From contig WPIO01000033.1 in NCBI GenBank assembly GCA_009760855.2, positions 1,016,001 through 1,080,000 on the forward strand: a stretch of 64,000 nt of DNA. Reading direction: 5' to 3'. A program made the position numbers and the translations under genes. Every line of letters starts with the position of its first letter. Positions within the stretch are counted from its first letter, which is position 1. The DNA is from Cristatella mucedo (Eukaryota > Bryozoa > Phylactolaemata > Cristatellidae). The notes under the pieces were generated by a model. It did not search any database, was not told the origin of the DNA, and saw only the letters and a program-made list of their open reading frames with translations. Below are positions 36,513 through 47,687 of the stretch, in pieces.

Positions 36513-38185
36513 TGTGACTCTTTGCCCCAAGGAAGCAGTAGCGCTTTCAAAAAAGCTGTAGTCAGGCCTCTCCTCAAGAAAGCAACACTAGACAAAGAGA
36601 ACTTGAGCAACTACCACCCAGTCTCCCTTCTATCATTTCTATCAAAGGCACTGGAACGGGTCGTGGCAGACCAGCTAAACTCATATATCAAAACTTCAAA
36701 CCTTGCTAGTAAGTTCAAGTCTGGCTTTAGAGCTACTCACTCCACAGAGTCAGCGTTGCTTAGGGTGTACAACGACCTACTTAGGAATGCAGACATGGGT
36801 AGAGTGTCTCGGCTTGCTTTGCTCGATCTTTCGGCAGCTTTTGATACCATCGATCACAAAGTACTTCTAGAGCGCCTCTCATCTCACCTGGGCATCACTG
36901 GCACTGCTCTGCAATGGTTCAGATCGTATCTCAGTGGGAGACTCCAGAGTATTGACATGAATGGACAAAGATCATCCGAGGTACCTCTGAAATATAGGGT
37001 ACCTCAGGGTTCCCTGCTAGGTCCGGTCCTTTTCACGGTTTGTTCTCTCCCACTTGCTGATGTGATTGCCAAGCACAATCTAGGCATTCACTTCTATGCG
37101 GATGACACTCAGTTGTACCTTTGCTTTGATTCCTCCCAGCCTTCGAGCACCTCATATTCTCTCAACTCACTTGCTGCATGTATTGATGACATCCGCACAT
37201 GGATGGCAGGAAATATTCTAAAACTAAACGATGATAAAACTAACTTACGAGTTATGGGAAAACCCAGGGTGATTCAGAAATTAGAAAGGCTGGCGCTCAA
37301 AATTGGCTCATCCAACATATCTCCTGTTGAATCAGCTCGAAATCTAGGTGTCATGTTCCAAAGTGACCTGTCGTTAGACGACCATATCAGCTCCACGGTC
37401 AAATCTGCCTATTTTTAGCTTCATAATATTGCTAAAATTCGGGCTTGTTTAGATAAAGATACCACATCTAAGTTGGTCCATGCATTCGTGACATCCCGTC
37501 TCGACTTCTGAAGCTTACTGGCCTCCCAGCATGTGCGATCAGGCGATTGCAGCTGGTGCAAAACTCTGCAGCTAGGCTTGTCTGTCGTGAGCGTCGCAGT
37601 TGCCACATTACTCCACTTCTCGCCGACCTGCACTGGTTACTAGTCAAGCAACGGATTGACTTCAAGTTTTTGTCCCTCACTTTTAGGTCACTATTTTTTT
37701 GGCTCCAGCATATCTCTTAGATATACTCCCCCATCAGGCCAAGCATCGTACCACCCGCTTTTCGGAATCCAACAGTCTAGAAATACCTCGTACAAACCTC
37801 AAATCCTTTGGAGAGCGTGCATTTAGTTCGTATGCTCCCAAAACCTGGAACTCCCTCTCGACCTGAGTCAGAACATCCCCTGACCTGACTACATTTAAAA
37901 GAAACTTGAAAACACACCTATTTAGGACAGCATTTATTGGGTCCCTGTGATTCGTCCTTGACGTGCTTATGCGTGCTGACACTGTGCATGCTGCCACTAA
38001 CCACATTTGCATGCTGACCCTGTGCATGTCGCCCCTAACCATGTTATTCATTTTGTTTGTCTTTCAAGCATGATTTTACTTACCATTTAATTGCATTTCC
38101 CTTTGCAGCAAATGTAAAGCGCCTAGAAAGAGATTGACTTCTCTGGGTGCACTTTATCAAGTACATTATTATTATTATTATAGCC
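36513..38185 (+). mobile_element. L2/CR1-like LINE, 5'-truncated, with RT and (TTA)n tail
   Basis: The element starts with RT sequence just after a stop at 36510-36512 and ends with the tail motif CGCCTAGAAAGAGATTGA and (TTA)n at about 38165-38181. It encodes the RT fingers-to-thumb region (36522-37418). Frames broken by stops and shifts then carry the C-terminal blocks IAKIRACLDK, VCRERRSCHI and KSFGERAF/APKTWNSL. It is the longest RT-bearing copy in the window and the reference for the shorter ones. Confidence 0.92.
36522..37418 (+). pseudogene. LINE reverse transcriptase ORF fragment
   Basis: 298-codon open stretch of non-LTR RT; the first codon is TTG, so this is a fragment, not a true start. 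Motifs: RPLLKK (15-20), LLDLSAAFDTIDH (100-112; catalytic Asp), PQGSLLGP (161-168), FYADDTQLY (191-199; catalytic YADD), LNDDKT (235-240), and SARNLGV near the end. The RT core is uninterrupted, and the frame stops at TAG 37416-37418 just before the conserved HNIAKIR block. No endonuclease is present upstream. It would copy element RNA at a nicked target, but is not functional here. Confidence 0.93.
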
Positions 38186-38439
38186 CTGCAATGTTGTTCT
38201 GCCCCCAGCAGGACCCGACTACGTGCAAGCACGTGACTTAGTGCAGCCCAGCCCTATTGGCTGTCTATGGGGATTGATTGTGAATTGTCGGTAGGGACAC
38301 GTGACCCTATCAGCACTGCAGCCGACACTTTCTGCCGGTACGCCGGCCGGTGAGGACGCTATCCTTTCCTCCTTCTATCTCTTGCCCGTGCTCCTGAGCT
38401 AACTACTCGACGTTTACGACTTAAACCGTATGTGTGCCT

Positions 38440-38725
38440 TCGTCTCGACTCCCTCTTCATTATCGAAACCGGTATGTAGGCGCTTCATCATTCTCGGTCT
38501 GCCACCTGCGTGTGTTGGTTGCCACAGTCCTACCGCGATACTGTATGACCTACCTGGCCAGGCTTACAGGCCACTGCATTGTCTCTTTATCTATAGCAAA
38601 TTCAAATGAGCACGAGTTTTACTGAAAAGTTCGGCTGCAGTTGTCGGACGAATACCTGCCTGTCGATATCACTCCCTCCATTCGTAGTCGTTCTATGAGG
38701 TTCAAATCGGGCGACTGGCAGACTC
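38440..38725 (-). mobile_element. Tc1-like element 3' fragment (left arm)
   Basis: The minus strand contains CCAGTCGCCCGATTTGAACC, TCATAGAACGACTACG (an eroded SPDLNPIEHLW motif), then AGCCGAACTTTTCAGTAAAA and AGAGACAATGCAGTGG. It aligns with the right arm at 38835-39110 in opposite orientation. Coding capacity is lost. Confidence 0.75.
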
Positions 38726-38794
38726 AAGTGTATGTTGGTCCAGCAAGTTTGTTTCAAAGCTCAAATATTCAGCTAGTGGGTCGCTGCAGTTGGC

Positions 38795-39110
38795 AGCAAG
38801 ATACCGACGCTAAGCTCAGTGAATTACTTGTTCACGAATTCCAGTTTGGTGCTGGTGCAGTGGGCCCAGCCAGTCGCCTGGTTTGAACCCCATAGAACAG
38901 CTATGGACTACACCAGTAGCCGAACTTTGCAGTAAAATTCTGGCTCGTTTGAATTAGCTACAGATAAAGAGACAGTGCAGAAGCTTGTGGCATGTAAGTC
39001 CTGGATAGACAAAGTAGGTAATAAAGAATAGTGGGGTGAAGTCACACTGAACGATGCACCAGCAGCGTAAGTTTGTTTTGGGGCTGTCAAAATAAATATT
39101 TTCTCTTGGT
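38795..39110 (+). mobile_element. Tc1-like element 3' fragment (right arm)
   Basis: Translation shows QQDTDAKLSE (from the second catalytic Asp region QQDNDPKH) and, in another frame, CSGPSQSPGLNPIEQLW (Glu region), then VAELCSKILARLN. This is the C-terminal part of a Tc1-like transposase with frameshifts and stops. The likely end lies near TGTCAAAATAAATATTTTCT. Confidence 0.78.
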
Positions 39111-39531
39111 TTGCATTACTTCAGTATGCCTGGCATCATAGAAAATTTCTTATTGGCCGAGCAGAATAGCAGCCACGGCAGCTTCAGGTCCGTACTGAGG
39201 ATTTGTTTGTGCTTGAATGAGTGCCATTGGTTGTGAAATTATCCACTTGGAAGATGGTATCATAAAGATTTACGTTCGTGTTTGCAACAGTGCCTTAAAT
39301 CACTGCAATTTGTATTTTGCTTGCAGTTTGAGCATCATTTGAAAGCACCAGGAACCTGTTTGCTGCTGCTGGGAATGCCACTGAGCTGATGTAGGCAAGT
39401 GACATAGTGACTCCAGGGGCTTTCAGTCGCCATGGAAGTTGGTGCTGATGTGGCTCGACGAATATTTCTGCAGTTGGCTCACCATATATCTCAGGTGCCT
39501 GCTGCTTTTTGAGGCAAGTCACCACCAGCTG

Positions 39532-39672
39532 CGCTCGATCTGCCCGAGCCATGCTGTACCTTTCCTTTCTATGTACAGGTACATCATGGTGTCACAGCAA
39601 AAGATTTGAGGGTTTTACTACAGCACTACCTGACCTATTAAACCCTTCAAGCTAGCACCACACTGCTAGAGC
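39532..39672 (+). repeat. 141-bp direct repeat, copy 2
   Basis: Second copy of the 35433-35573 repeat in the same orientation, 4.1 kb away. Together they bracket the RT-bearing LINE and the Tc1-like pair. Neither copy shows tRNA boxes, a poly(A) tail or terminal inverted repeats. Confidence 0.92.
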
Positions 39673-40585
39673 TGGTCTGTCGAAAGGCATGCTCTAGGGT
39701 TCTCACGGAATGCTGCATACGAAGTGCAGAGTTTGAAGGGGCTGTGCCTGGCCGTGCCCCGAACTGTGGGCACTCGTTGCCATGCTGATCTGGTGCTAGC
39801 TGCATGTCACCAGCACAGTGACAACCAGGTATGCAATCGTTTCGCTGTGCTACAGGCAGCTTGAGGGATGCGATGGACTAGTGCCGGTTAGCAGTCCTGA
39901 AATGAGCTTTTTATTTGTGAGATCCTTGCTCGTCTGTCGTGTTTTGAGCCATGTCGCTAGTTGTCACGTTCCGTTTTCACGAATACGTGCACGTGCATGT
40001 TCGCATGTGAAAAGCACACTTGTAAGTCACTCTCGTAACGCAGAAAGGTACTGTTTGGCAAACATCAACCAATGAGGACACCCACTATATCAGTAGTGAA
40101 GTCGAGGCATCCAAGCCTCTCTTTTAAGTGAAGCAGTAGAACCGAGCTTCCTCGTAAGCAATTGGGGGGAGGTGGTTCTGTTCTGGTTAGCTTCTGGTGC
40201 ACCGCAAAGGCAGTACCACCCTGTCAGCATGTTTCGACTGTGGAGCAGTACCTGCGGTGGGCTCGGTAAATTAGCCTGGCGCCAGAGGGCTCTGCTTGGC
40301 TCACCATGGGCAGCCACGGCATTCGGGGGGGGGGCGGGGCCACGGAAGCAGGGAGCCGGCCTACCTGTTGACACACGGGCTTGCAGGCGACCACTGGGCG
40401 TGGCCGAGAGTTGGGAGGTGCTGTGGATAGCAATGTGTAGCTTACTCCGAAGAGAGCCTAGCCTTGGGGGGGGGGAGGTGGGGAGCGACCACTCCCTCCC
40501 CTCCCAAGGCATCAATGAATAAAACTTGAGCTATCGCTGCTATCGATTACTGCGCCGGTATCGCAGTAATAATATTCGGTCGGTT
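39673..40585. other. No gene recognised
   Basis: Contains G-rich runs (about 40325-40338 and 40467-40477). Frames of 116-141 codons overlap on opposite strands and lack motifs. Confidence 0.5.
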
Positions 40586-42000
40586 AGTAATAATAATAAT
40601 AATAATAATCAATACACATTTTTTATATCACACAAAAGAACTTACATCTGTCCATGCATATTGCACCAAAAGAAGCAATACCCAAGCGATAGGGACCGTG
40701 CAGGTTGTCAAGCATGCAAAAGCGTACAAATGTCTTGCTTAGGCCATAATGCTTAAGCTATCATGAAGACACTCGTGGCCACCGATTAGTAAAACTCTGG
40801 CTAGTAACATGCTCTGAATCATGCGTGTACACATTCAAAGCACACCGGAACAAAAATTGGAAAGTTAACGGGTGAAGTGAAAGGTGACCAGAATACGTGC
40901 ATCTTTATCTGAGACTTACGATGTCCTAGCAGGTGGTCACTGTATCTGGCAGCGAGTTCCAGACTTTTGGTGCATACGAGCCGAAGGCTGAATCGCCAAA
41001 AGATTTCAATTTATTTCGTGAGATGATTAGATAATGATAGTGTGAAACAGGGTGGTACAAGAGCTCGACGGAGGAACAAGAAGTCATGCAAGGATAGGAA
41101 GGATACATTGGCTGGTGCAAGCGGATAAGAGACCTGTAAACCAGACTGTGGGGTATGTAATTGATTCTATCCGGTATAAGGGAGCCAGCGAAGCTCAGAC
41201 AGAAGTGGGATGATGTGGCAGCAGCGCCTTTGACGAAGACCAGCCGAGCTGCCGAATTATGTACCACTTGCAGACGATTAAGGGCAAAGGGCCCGAGTCC
41301 AGACTGTTGGGAATTGTAATAACGTGCTGTTTCAAACACGAACTAGTTTGGCTGTCTCCCGGTTATCTAAGCACGCTCTGATTTTGGCAATGTTCCTAAG
41401 CTGGAAGCTCTAAATGGCTCTGGGGTCAATACAGTCAAATACAGGTAATAGATCCTTGAGCACCCAGCAAAGAGGCATTATCCTGATAGTCGTAGTTCAG
41501 CTCATTGTGAACCCGAAGTAAGAGTAGTTTTCGTGGGAAGGTTAGCTCTAAATCCCGATTGGAATCTGCTACTAAAATCGAATGAATTTGTGTAGTTTTT
41601 TCAGTTGCTGGGCACCACTCTAATGTTCCAATGTTTTGGATATGGATGGCAGCAGAGAGACTGGACGAAAGTTATTTACATTCTTGAGATCTACGGTAGG
41701 CTTTGTAATGAGTGGCCTGACAAATTCGTAAATGCTACTTGGTTCGAGCCTACTATCTTGGTTCTCAAAGGCGAGCACCTTAAGATTAGTGGTCTTCTTA
41801 GCATGAGAGATAAGTTTAGCGAGGAGTTAAGTAGAGATAGCCATGAAGGAGGTGGGTTAAGAAGTGCAGTGTGATTAAGGTATCAGTCCGCCAGGGGAGG
41901 CAGTGAGGAGATGGGATCCCTAATTTGTCTTATCTTATCTGCAAAAAATTTAGAGGGGTGCTCTACTAATAATCATACCGTTGCTGAAGGTGAGGCTATG
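40586..42000 (-). mobile_element. LINE, diverged sister family, RT core deleted
   Basis: Minus strand from the right: FFADKIRQIRDPISSLPPLA (about 41890-41950), PLITKPTVDLKNVNNFRPVS and LLPSISKTLE (about 41640-41725; the start of RT), a jump to LRNIAKIRACLDNRETAKL (about 41345-41405), then VVHNSAARLVF, SLVYRSLIRLHQP and KLKSFGDSAFGSYAPKVWNS (to ~40930). The family differs in sequence from the 36.5-kb one. A (TAA)n run at 40586-40611 is taken as the tail; that boundary is inferred. Confidence 0.78.
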
Positions 42001-42029
42001 GATTCTGGTTGATCAACAGATATTGAGCA

Positions 42030-42430
42030 AAATTCTCACTCTGACCCAGACAGCACGCCATGGTGTGGCTCCTTTATACCTAGCTGAACTGCTGCACCAG
42101 TTTCAGCCTCCTCCTGCTCTCAGGTCCTATATGGACAATAAAGTAGCTGTTATATTCCCACTTTTCAAGACCTGCTCTGCAAGTCCGTGACTGTGTACAC
42201 AAACTTCCAATTCAACAAGATTTTCAAACAATAGCATTTCCTCTTTGGCTGCCATCTGTGGCACATCCTTTCCAGCCATCCTGAGCGGCTACTTGTACAC
42301 TATACTTGTACACTATTACTATTTATTACTTGTATACTATATATACTCACTACTACTGCCCTCCTGGCTCAGCTGTGCTTCTTACTTTCTCTTTGTTTTG
42401 TGAGATGTTGGCTACCGTTTGGGATGTAGA
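42030..42430 (+). mobile_element. LINE B C-terminal relic
   Basis: ARHGVAPLYLAELL, HQFQPPPALRS and later TSFPAILSGYL correspond to the HG-APxYLxELL...LRS block ending many LINE ORFs. CACATCCTTTCCAGCC and the following bases resemble 57297-57340. Broken by stops. Confidence 0.6.
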
Positions 42431-43029
42431 ATTGTCTACAGCATAACCCACTTAATCTGCAGGGTGTTATGGGGGGCATGCAAATATTACATTGTGTTAA
42501 CGTGGGATCACTAAGCAGTATGCTTAATGAAAACGTTTAAGAAGATATTTGATTGTGGACGTTAAGATTATTGGGTCTGTGGTTCGACTACTTTTGTTTA
42601 ACAATTTAGACTTAGTCTTGGCTAAAAATAAACCGACACGACTTAAAATAGTGTTTAGTGTTTCCTGCTCTTGTTATGACAGCTATAAACCCAAGGGCGT
42701 TTCTGGGAAGATGGACCGGTCGTTTAATCAAGAGGTTCAAGCTCATCAAGGGCGTTAGCAAGCGCCGAGTTGTAGCATTTCATTAAGAAGGGAAGGTCTG
42801 TGTTAGGGTCTAAGAGAAGGGCAGAGGATGCAAGCCTGCTTCGGTCAGCCTCAATGTCAATAGACCTTTCTTGACTCATGCTTAATTTTCATGTCGAAAA
42901 GACGTTTTCTGGTAAATCCTGAAATAGTCGGACGTACGGAAAGGGATGACAGTAGGGGTCGGTCAAGTACAAGTGTCGTAGAACTTTGATCGAGAGGGAC
43001 TTCACTTCTATGTGCATATGGGCTTGAAT

Positions 43030-44560
43030 GTAAGCACGGAGATAGAATAATAATAACAATAATAATAATACATTTAATATAGTGCCGTCATAGAACTCAA
43101 TCTCTTTCTTACCCATTTGCATTTGCTTCAAAGGAAGCACGATCGAATGGTGTGTGGTAGCATTCTCAATAAACAACAAGAATAACATGGTTAGGGGTGA
43201 CATGCACAAGGTCAGCATGCAAGTAATGTTAGTGGCAGCATCCACAGCGGCAAAACGACTAAGCTACTAAACGACTAATCACTAAATGCTGTGATAGATG
43301 GATACATTTTTAGTTTCTGTTTAAATGTGGTCAAGTCAGGAGATGTAACACAAGTCTCGAGTGAGTTCCAGGCTTTGGGGGCATACGAACTAAAGGATTT
43401 GAGGAGGTGTGTACGTGGTTTAGGTAAGCAATTAGATTCTGAAAAGTAGGTGGCACGATGCTTAGCCTGGTGGGGAGTAGATCTTATAGGTAGGCTAGAG
43501 TCAAAGAATGAAGTGACCTAAAAGTGAGCGACAAAACCTTGAAGTCAATCCGTTGCTTGACTGGTAGCCAGTGCAGGTCGGTGAGAAGTGGTGTGATGTG
43601 GCAACTGCGCCGCTCACGACAGACAAGCCTAGCTGCAGAGTTTTGCACCAGCTGTCAGCACCTGATTGCACAGGTCGGTAGACCAACAAGCAGTAAGTTA
43701 CACCAGTCGTCACAAATCCATGGACCAATTTAAATGTGATATCTCTGTCTAAACAAGCCCGAATTTTAGCAATGTTATGTAGCTGAAAGTAGGCAGACTT
43801 TACTGTTGAGCTGATGTGGTCGTCTTATGAAAGGTCACTTTGGAACATGACACCTAGATTTCGTGCATATTCAACAGAGGATATGCTGGCAGAGCCGATT
43901 TTGAGCCTTAGCCTGTCCAATCTCTAAATCAGCTTGATTTGCCTATAACTAGTATGTTGGTTTTATCATCATTCAATTTAAGAAAGTTTGCTGCCATCCA
44001 CGATCGGATGTCATCAATACATGCAGCTGATGGAGTTGAGAGAATTCGATGTGCTGGAGGGCTTAGAGGAATCAAGGCAACTGAGTGTCATATGCATAAA
44101 AGTGAAAGCCTAGATAGTGCTTGGCAATCACATCGGCAAGAGGGAGAGTATCAGGACTCAGATAGTGACAGATTTTTGGAATACATCACATCGGATGCGT
44201 TATTGAAGTGGATAAACTTATAGTGGCAATAGCCCGAATCATTGTACAAAGAATTGAGAATAGTCGGGAGGTGGGCGATAATTTGCCACCATTGTTTGCA
44301 ACGTACTTCTAGCCGGATATTGATTAGCCGATTTAAACGATTTCTTAGCAAGAGCCGAGAACGGCTTTCGATATGGGCAACTAATGCTACTCTACTCCCA
44401 GTTTCTAGCGATCTTAGAGTTGGATAAAGGGAAGCAGCTTTTGGTGTAGCATCAGTTATGGCCGAACAGTACGTCGAGTTCAGCCGAGTCTCAGTAACAG
44501 TGAAAATGTCAAGAGCTGTGCGATGTCTTATTTTACAAGGGACGGGCATTCCTGAAGTAC
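43030..44560 (-). mobile_element. LINE with endonuclease fragment joined to RT end
   Basis: From the right on the minus strand: LDIFTVTETRLNSTYCSAIT and DATP (about 44440-44515; endonuclease TETWL block). Then, after a gap, comes an eroded YADD region (HFYAYDTQL near 44080), the NDDKTN region, LVQNSAARLVCRERRSCHIT (about 43590-43650), WLPVKQRIDFKVLSL and the 3'UTR, with the tail stem-loop near 43090 and AATAATAATAA at about 43060. The catalytic YADD has become YAYD, and the frame is broken repeatedly. Confidence 0.83.
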
Positions 44561-45364
44561 AAGATAATGAGCTGTCACCCCTTCGGCTTTATGACTGCTG
44601 GGTTAGAGAAATTAGCTGCAGTTCTAAAGCGAAAACTTAGGGAGTGGTTTGAAGTTCTTCTAACGAGACTTTGCAAGTTTCACTTAATAACAACGGCAAA
44701 AACGTTAGTTTGATGCCGGCAGCCCCCTCCGGTACCCCGACGTGTTCAATGAGCAATACCTAACTGGCACAAACCTAGCAGAAAAATATACTGGGCATTG
44801 AAACGGCAACAAACATTATTTGACCCACTGATCCCTACAGGAAACCATAGCGATTGGACCTCGTGAGACACGACACAGCAGAATTACAGCAACTGGACGA
44901 TCGTTCATGCATAATTTTTACGTCGTTAAGAGACAAGCGACTCTTTTCCACCAAATTGGTAGCTTTCTCGTTGGCGTTTGTCGTGCGGATTACCTTGGTT
45001 CTGCAAAATCCATTACAGCAGCAACAGGTTAACCATGACGGTTGCCATGGCTCTCGTGTAGAGCCTTCTTTCTGTCGTCTTTTTTTAGCCAACCGCCAGC
45101 CTTAAGAGCACATTGTCGTGACTTAGTCACGTCTCTGTGGTCTGGGACCCCTGGTTTGTTATGCCTCTGTGAATCACGTAAGCCGAAGCAGTGAGACATT
45201 TGACCACTGCAGGTCGGCAGCTGTATTTGAGGAGCTGTTACTGTGGGCATTTTTCCACGGTCTAGCCTTGATGTGGGCTGTTGTACTTGCTTTACTACCT
45301 GCCGCAAGTAGTAGCCAGTACGACGGGCTCGATTAGGTCTGGGCAGAAGAGCTTTAGCGGCCCC

Positions 45365-45465
45365 GAATTGCCACTAGCTATAAAGAATGCCGTCTGCACG
45401 ACTCAAACCCACGAAACCCTAGTCGAGCGGCACGAACGCCTTACCATTGGCAAAGTCTCTGCTTG
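45365..45465 (-). mobile_element. tRNA-like SINE fragment
   Basis: The minus strand has a box A-like TTGCCAATGGTAAGG (45453-45439) and box B GGGTTTGAGTC (45410-45400). Spacing is tRNA-like, and the intervening TTCGTGCCGCTCGACTAGGG resembles a variable-arm region. No full cloverleaf was worked out. Confidence 0.5.
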
Positions 45466-46467
45466 TGTCTGCAACTAATCAGCCAATTTTTGGTTGGTCG
45501 TGGACAGGCACGATCGAAGCTGCGATCCATATACAATTAAAGGTGTTGGCTAATGGTGTCAACTGGGCCTTGTATGTAGTGATGAGGATCACTGCGATGT
45601 CTCGCGAGCTCATACAGGGGCTAAGCATGTATTGGGCAGCTCATTGTGATCTCAGTGCCGTTTGCCCCCGGTTTGGTTGCTAGGCGCCATTTCCCTCTGC
45701 ACCAACCGATTGTGCAGGGCGAGTCCAACAAGGCTCCGACATGATGATGCACTCGCTGCAGTGCATGCAACCTCTGAGAGGTGGTGCTCTCAGGACGAGC
45801 ACAGTAGGTACGGTTCGACGACGGGCTCAAGCCGGCCCAGGCTGCAACTCCTTAGCTGGTGTTGCGACCGGTTAACGGTTCTGCAAGTTCGGAAGCAGTT
45901 GCAGTTTTCGAAGGATACCCTTTGTTTGCACCGTCGAAGCACAGTGGCGTAAGGTTTAAGAGGATATGCAAATTATTCTCTCGAAAAATTCATCTCCTTG
46001 TTGGGTTCTTTTTCAGGAATTGTTAGGGTTTGTGACCTTCGGTTTTTTGCATGTACAGCCCAAGACCATACTTGGTTTTTGAGTCAGTGTGTGCAGTCAA
46101 GGTAGTTAGAGCAAGGAACATCTCAACTGTATTTTCCAATGAAAGAAGACTCGCGGAACCATGTGAAATTGTTGCCTGGGTCTTGGCTAATATCCCATTT
46201 AGCAAAGCATATTTAATAGCCTCATTTTATATAGCGGCAGAAGGTGGTCAAAGTGTCCGTTGAGACAGTGAGAAGTTAAATCTAATACCTCCATTTTGCA
46301 CGCCGAGCATTTCAAGATGGGACGGCTTAAAGGGTTCCTTTAATTTCTATTTTATCAAAATAATATATATGGTTGAGGAAAAAGTGAGCATACCGTGATT
46401 TTAAAAATAATTTAATGGATTTAATAATGATTTAATGAGTAACACAATGCACGAATTGTATCCTCAG

Positions 46468-46548
46468 CCTTGTAATAGCAATTTGTGTAATGCCCTCAGA
46501 GAACCTAATCTTTGTCTTGACACTTTACCTGTTTCAGACCCTTGATTG
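46468..46548 (-). mobile_element. LINE 3' tail relic
   Basis: TAATGCCCTCAGAGAACCTA, ATCTTTGTCTTGACACTTTA, CCTG: reverse complement of the LINE tail with one side of the stem-loop eroded. Confidence 0.65.
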
Positions 46549-47687
46549 TTACTAAGGATGAGTTCCATTTTTTAAGTATATTTTTCACACAATAACCCTT
46601 ACTTAGTAGTGCTCCGACTGTGATATAAAAAATACCCTATACTGGCTGTGTTGGAACCGGAAGTGGCTTCAGAAACTTCTTATACCGGCCCACTTTTCCT
46701 TTTTTTTGCACTAGGTAAACAAATCGGGGGGGGGGGCTAGCATGCGCCATATGTTGCCAATGATGTTACCTCGTGCAAATACGTCGTTCTGGTGCCAATG
46801 TGTAGGCCATAAGTCGTGTGTGTGCAAGCATATGTGCATGCGTGTAAGATTCCAACTCGTTTTATGCGCTGGACATAGTGCTCACATTATATTACTTATA
46901 CCCTGCATAGATCCATCTCGAACGTCCTACGATTTTGCTACGACTAAAATAAATTCTAGTGTAAGGTGAGGAGAAAGGTATGGAACTGCCGTGTTAGTGG
47001 CATCAGCTTAGATACGGTTTTTTGTAACTCGAGGCTTTAGTCTGCATACAATGGGCACTTTGAGCTATGTGTACTCAATCTCGTGCCTGGTGGTCAGCTG
47101 CTGGGGCTTCCTAGATGAGAGCCTGCTTTGTGACACCAAAGAGCTCAAGGTAGATGGCAACAGCTCGATTGATTGCTTCATGAATAAGACAGATTTCGAC
47201 GTATATGAAGGAGCTAGTGCCATTGAGTCAGGACTCTAGCAGTCAATGGGTTTGTTAAATACCGGTTGCTTATTGTGTAGCCTCTCTCCCCATCGCAGAA
47301 AATCACAGCTTTTTATAAGCTGTTGTCACAAGGGCAGGTTAGTTATGAGGTCGCGGTGGTGTGTTTGTATCAAAGGCAATGCGCACTCCTTCCATCATGA
47401 AGCTGATAGGGGATGGCGAAATCCTGCTTGCCCACTGCACAGCTCAGGCCGTGATTGCTGTTCTTGCTAGTGTAGAGCATCCCGATTGCAAATCCTTGCG
47501 ATCTGTATTGACACCGACGTGTAAGAATTTGTTTTGCTTACCTCTGGGCTTACCTAGAGTTGGCTGGCTGCCTCTGGACAGTAGTTTTTATACTGGCACC
47601 CCAAGTCCTGGAGCCATTTTGATGACGTGCTAAGTATAATAGGAAATAATTGGGTACCAGAGTAGTAGCTGAATGCAGTGAAATGGC

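Larger units (their letters stand above)
44561..47687. other. No gene recognised apart from SINE and tail fragments
   Basis: Frames up to 96 codons. Two near-adjacent plus frames at 47051-47470 and a 90-codon one at 47361-47633 show no motif I recognise. G9-10 run near 46728. Confidence 0.45.

Noticed and set aside
36510-36524. Start codon for the LINE RT frame at 36522
   Set aside because: The first codon is TTG inside conserved RT sequence, so the frame is a 5'-truncated fragment, not a gene start.
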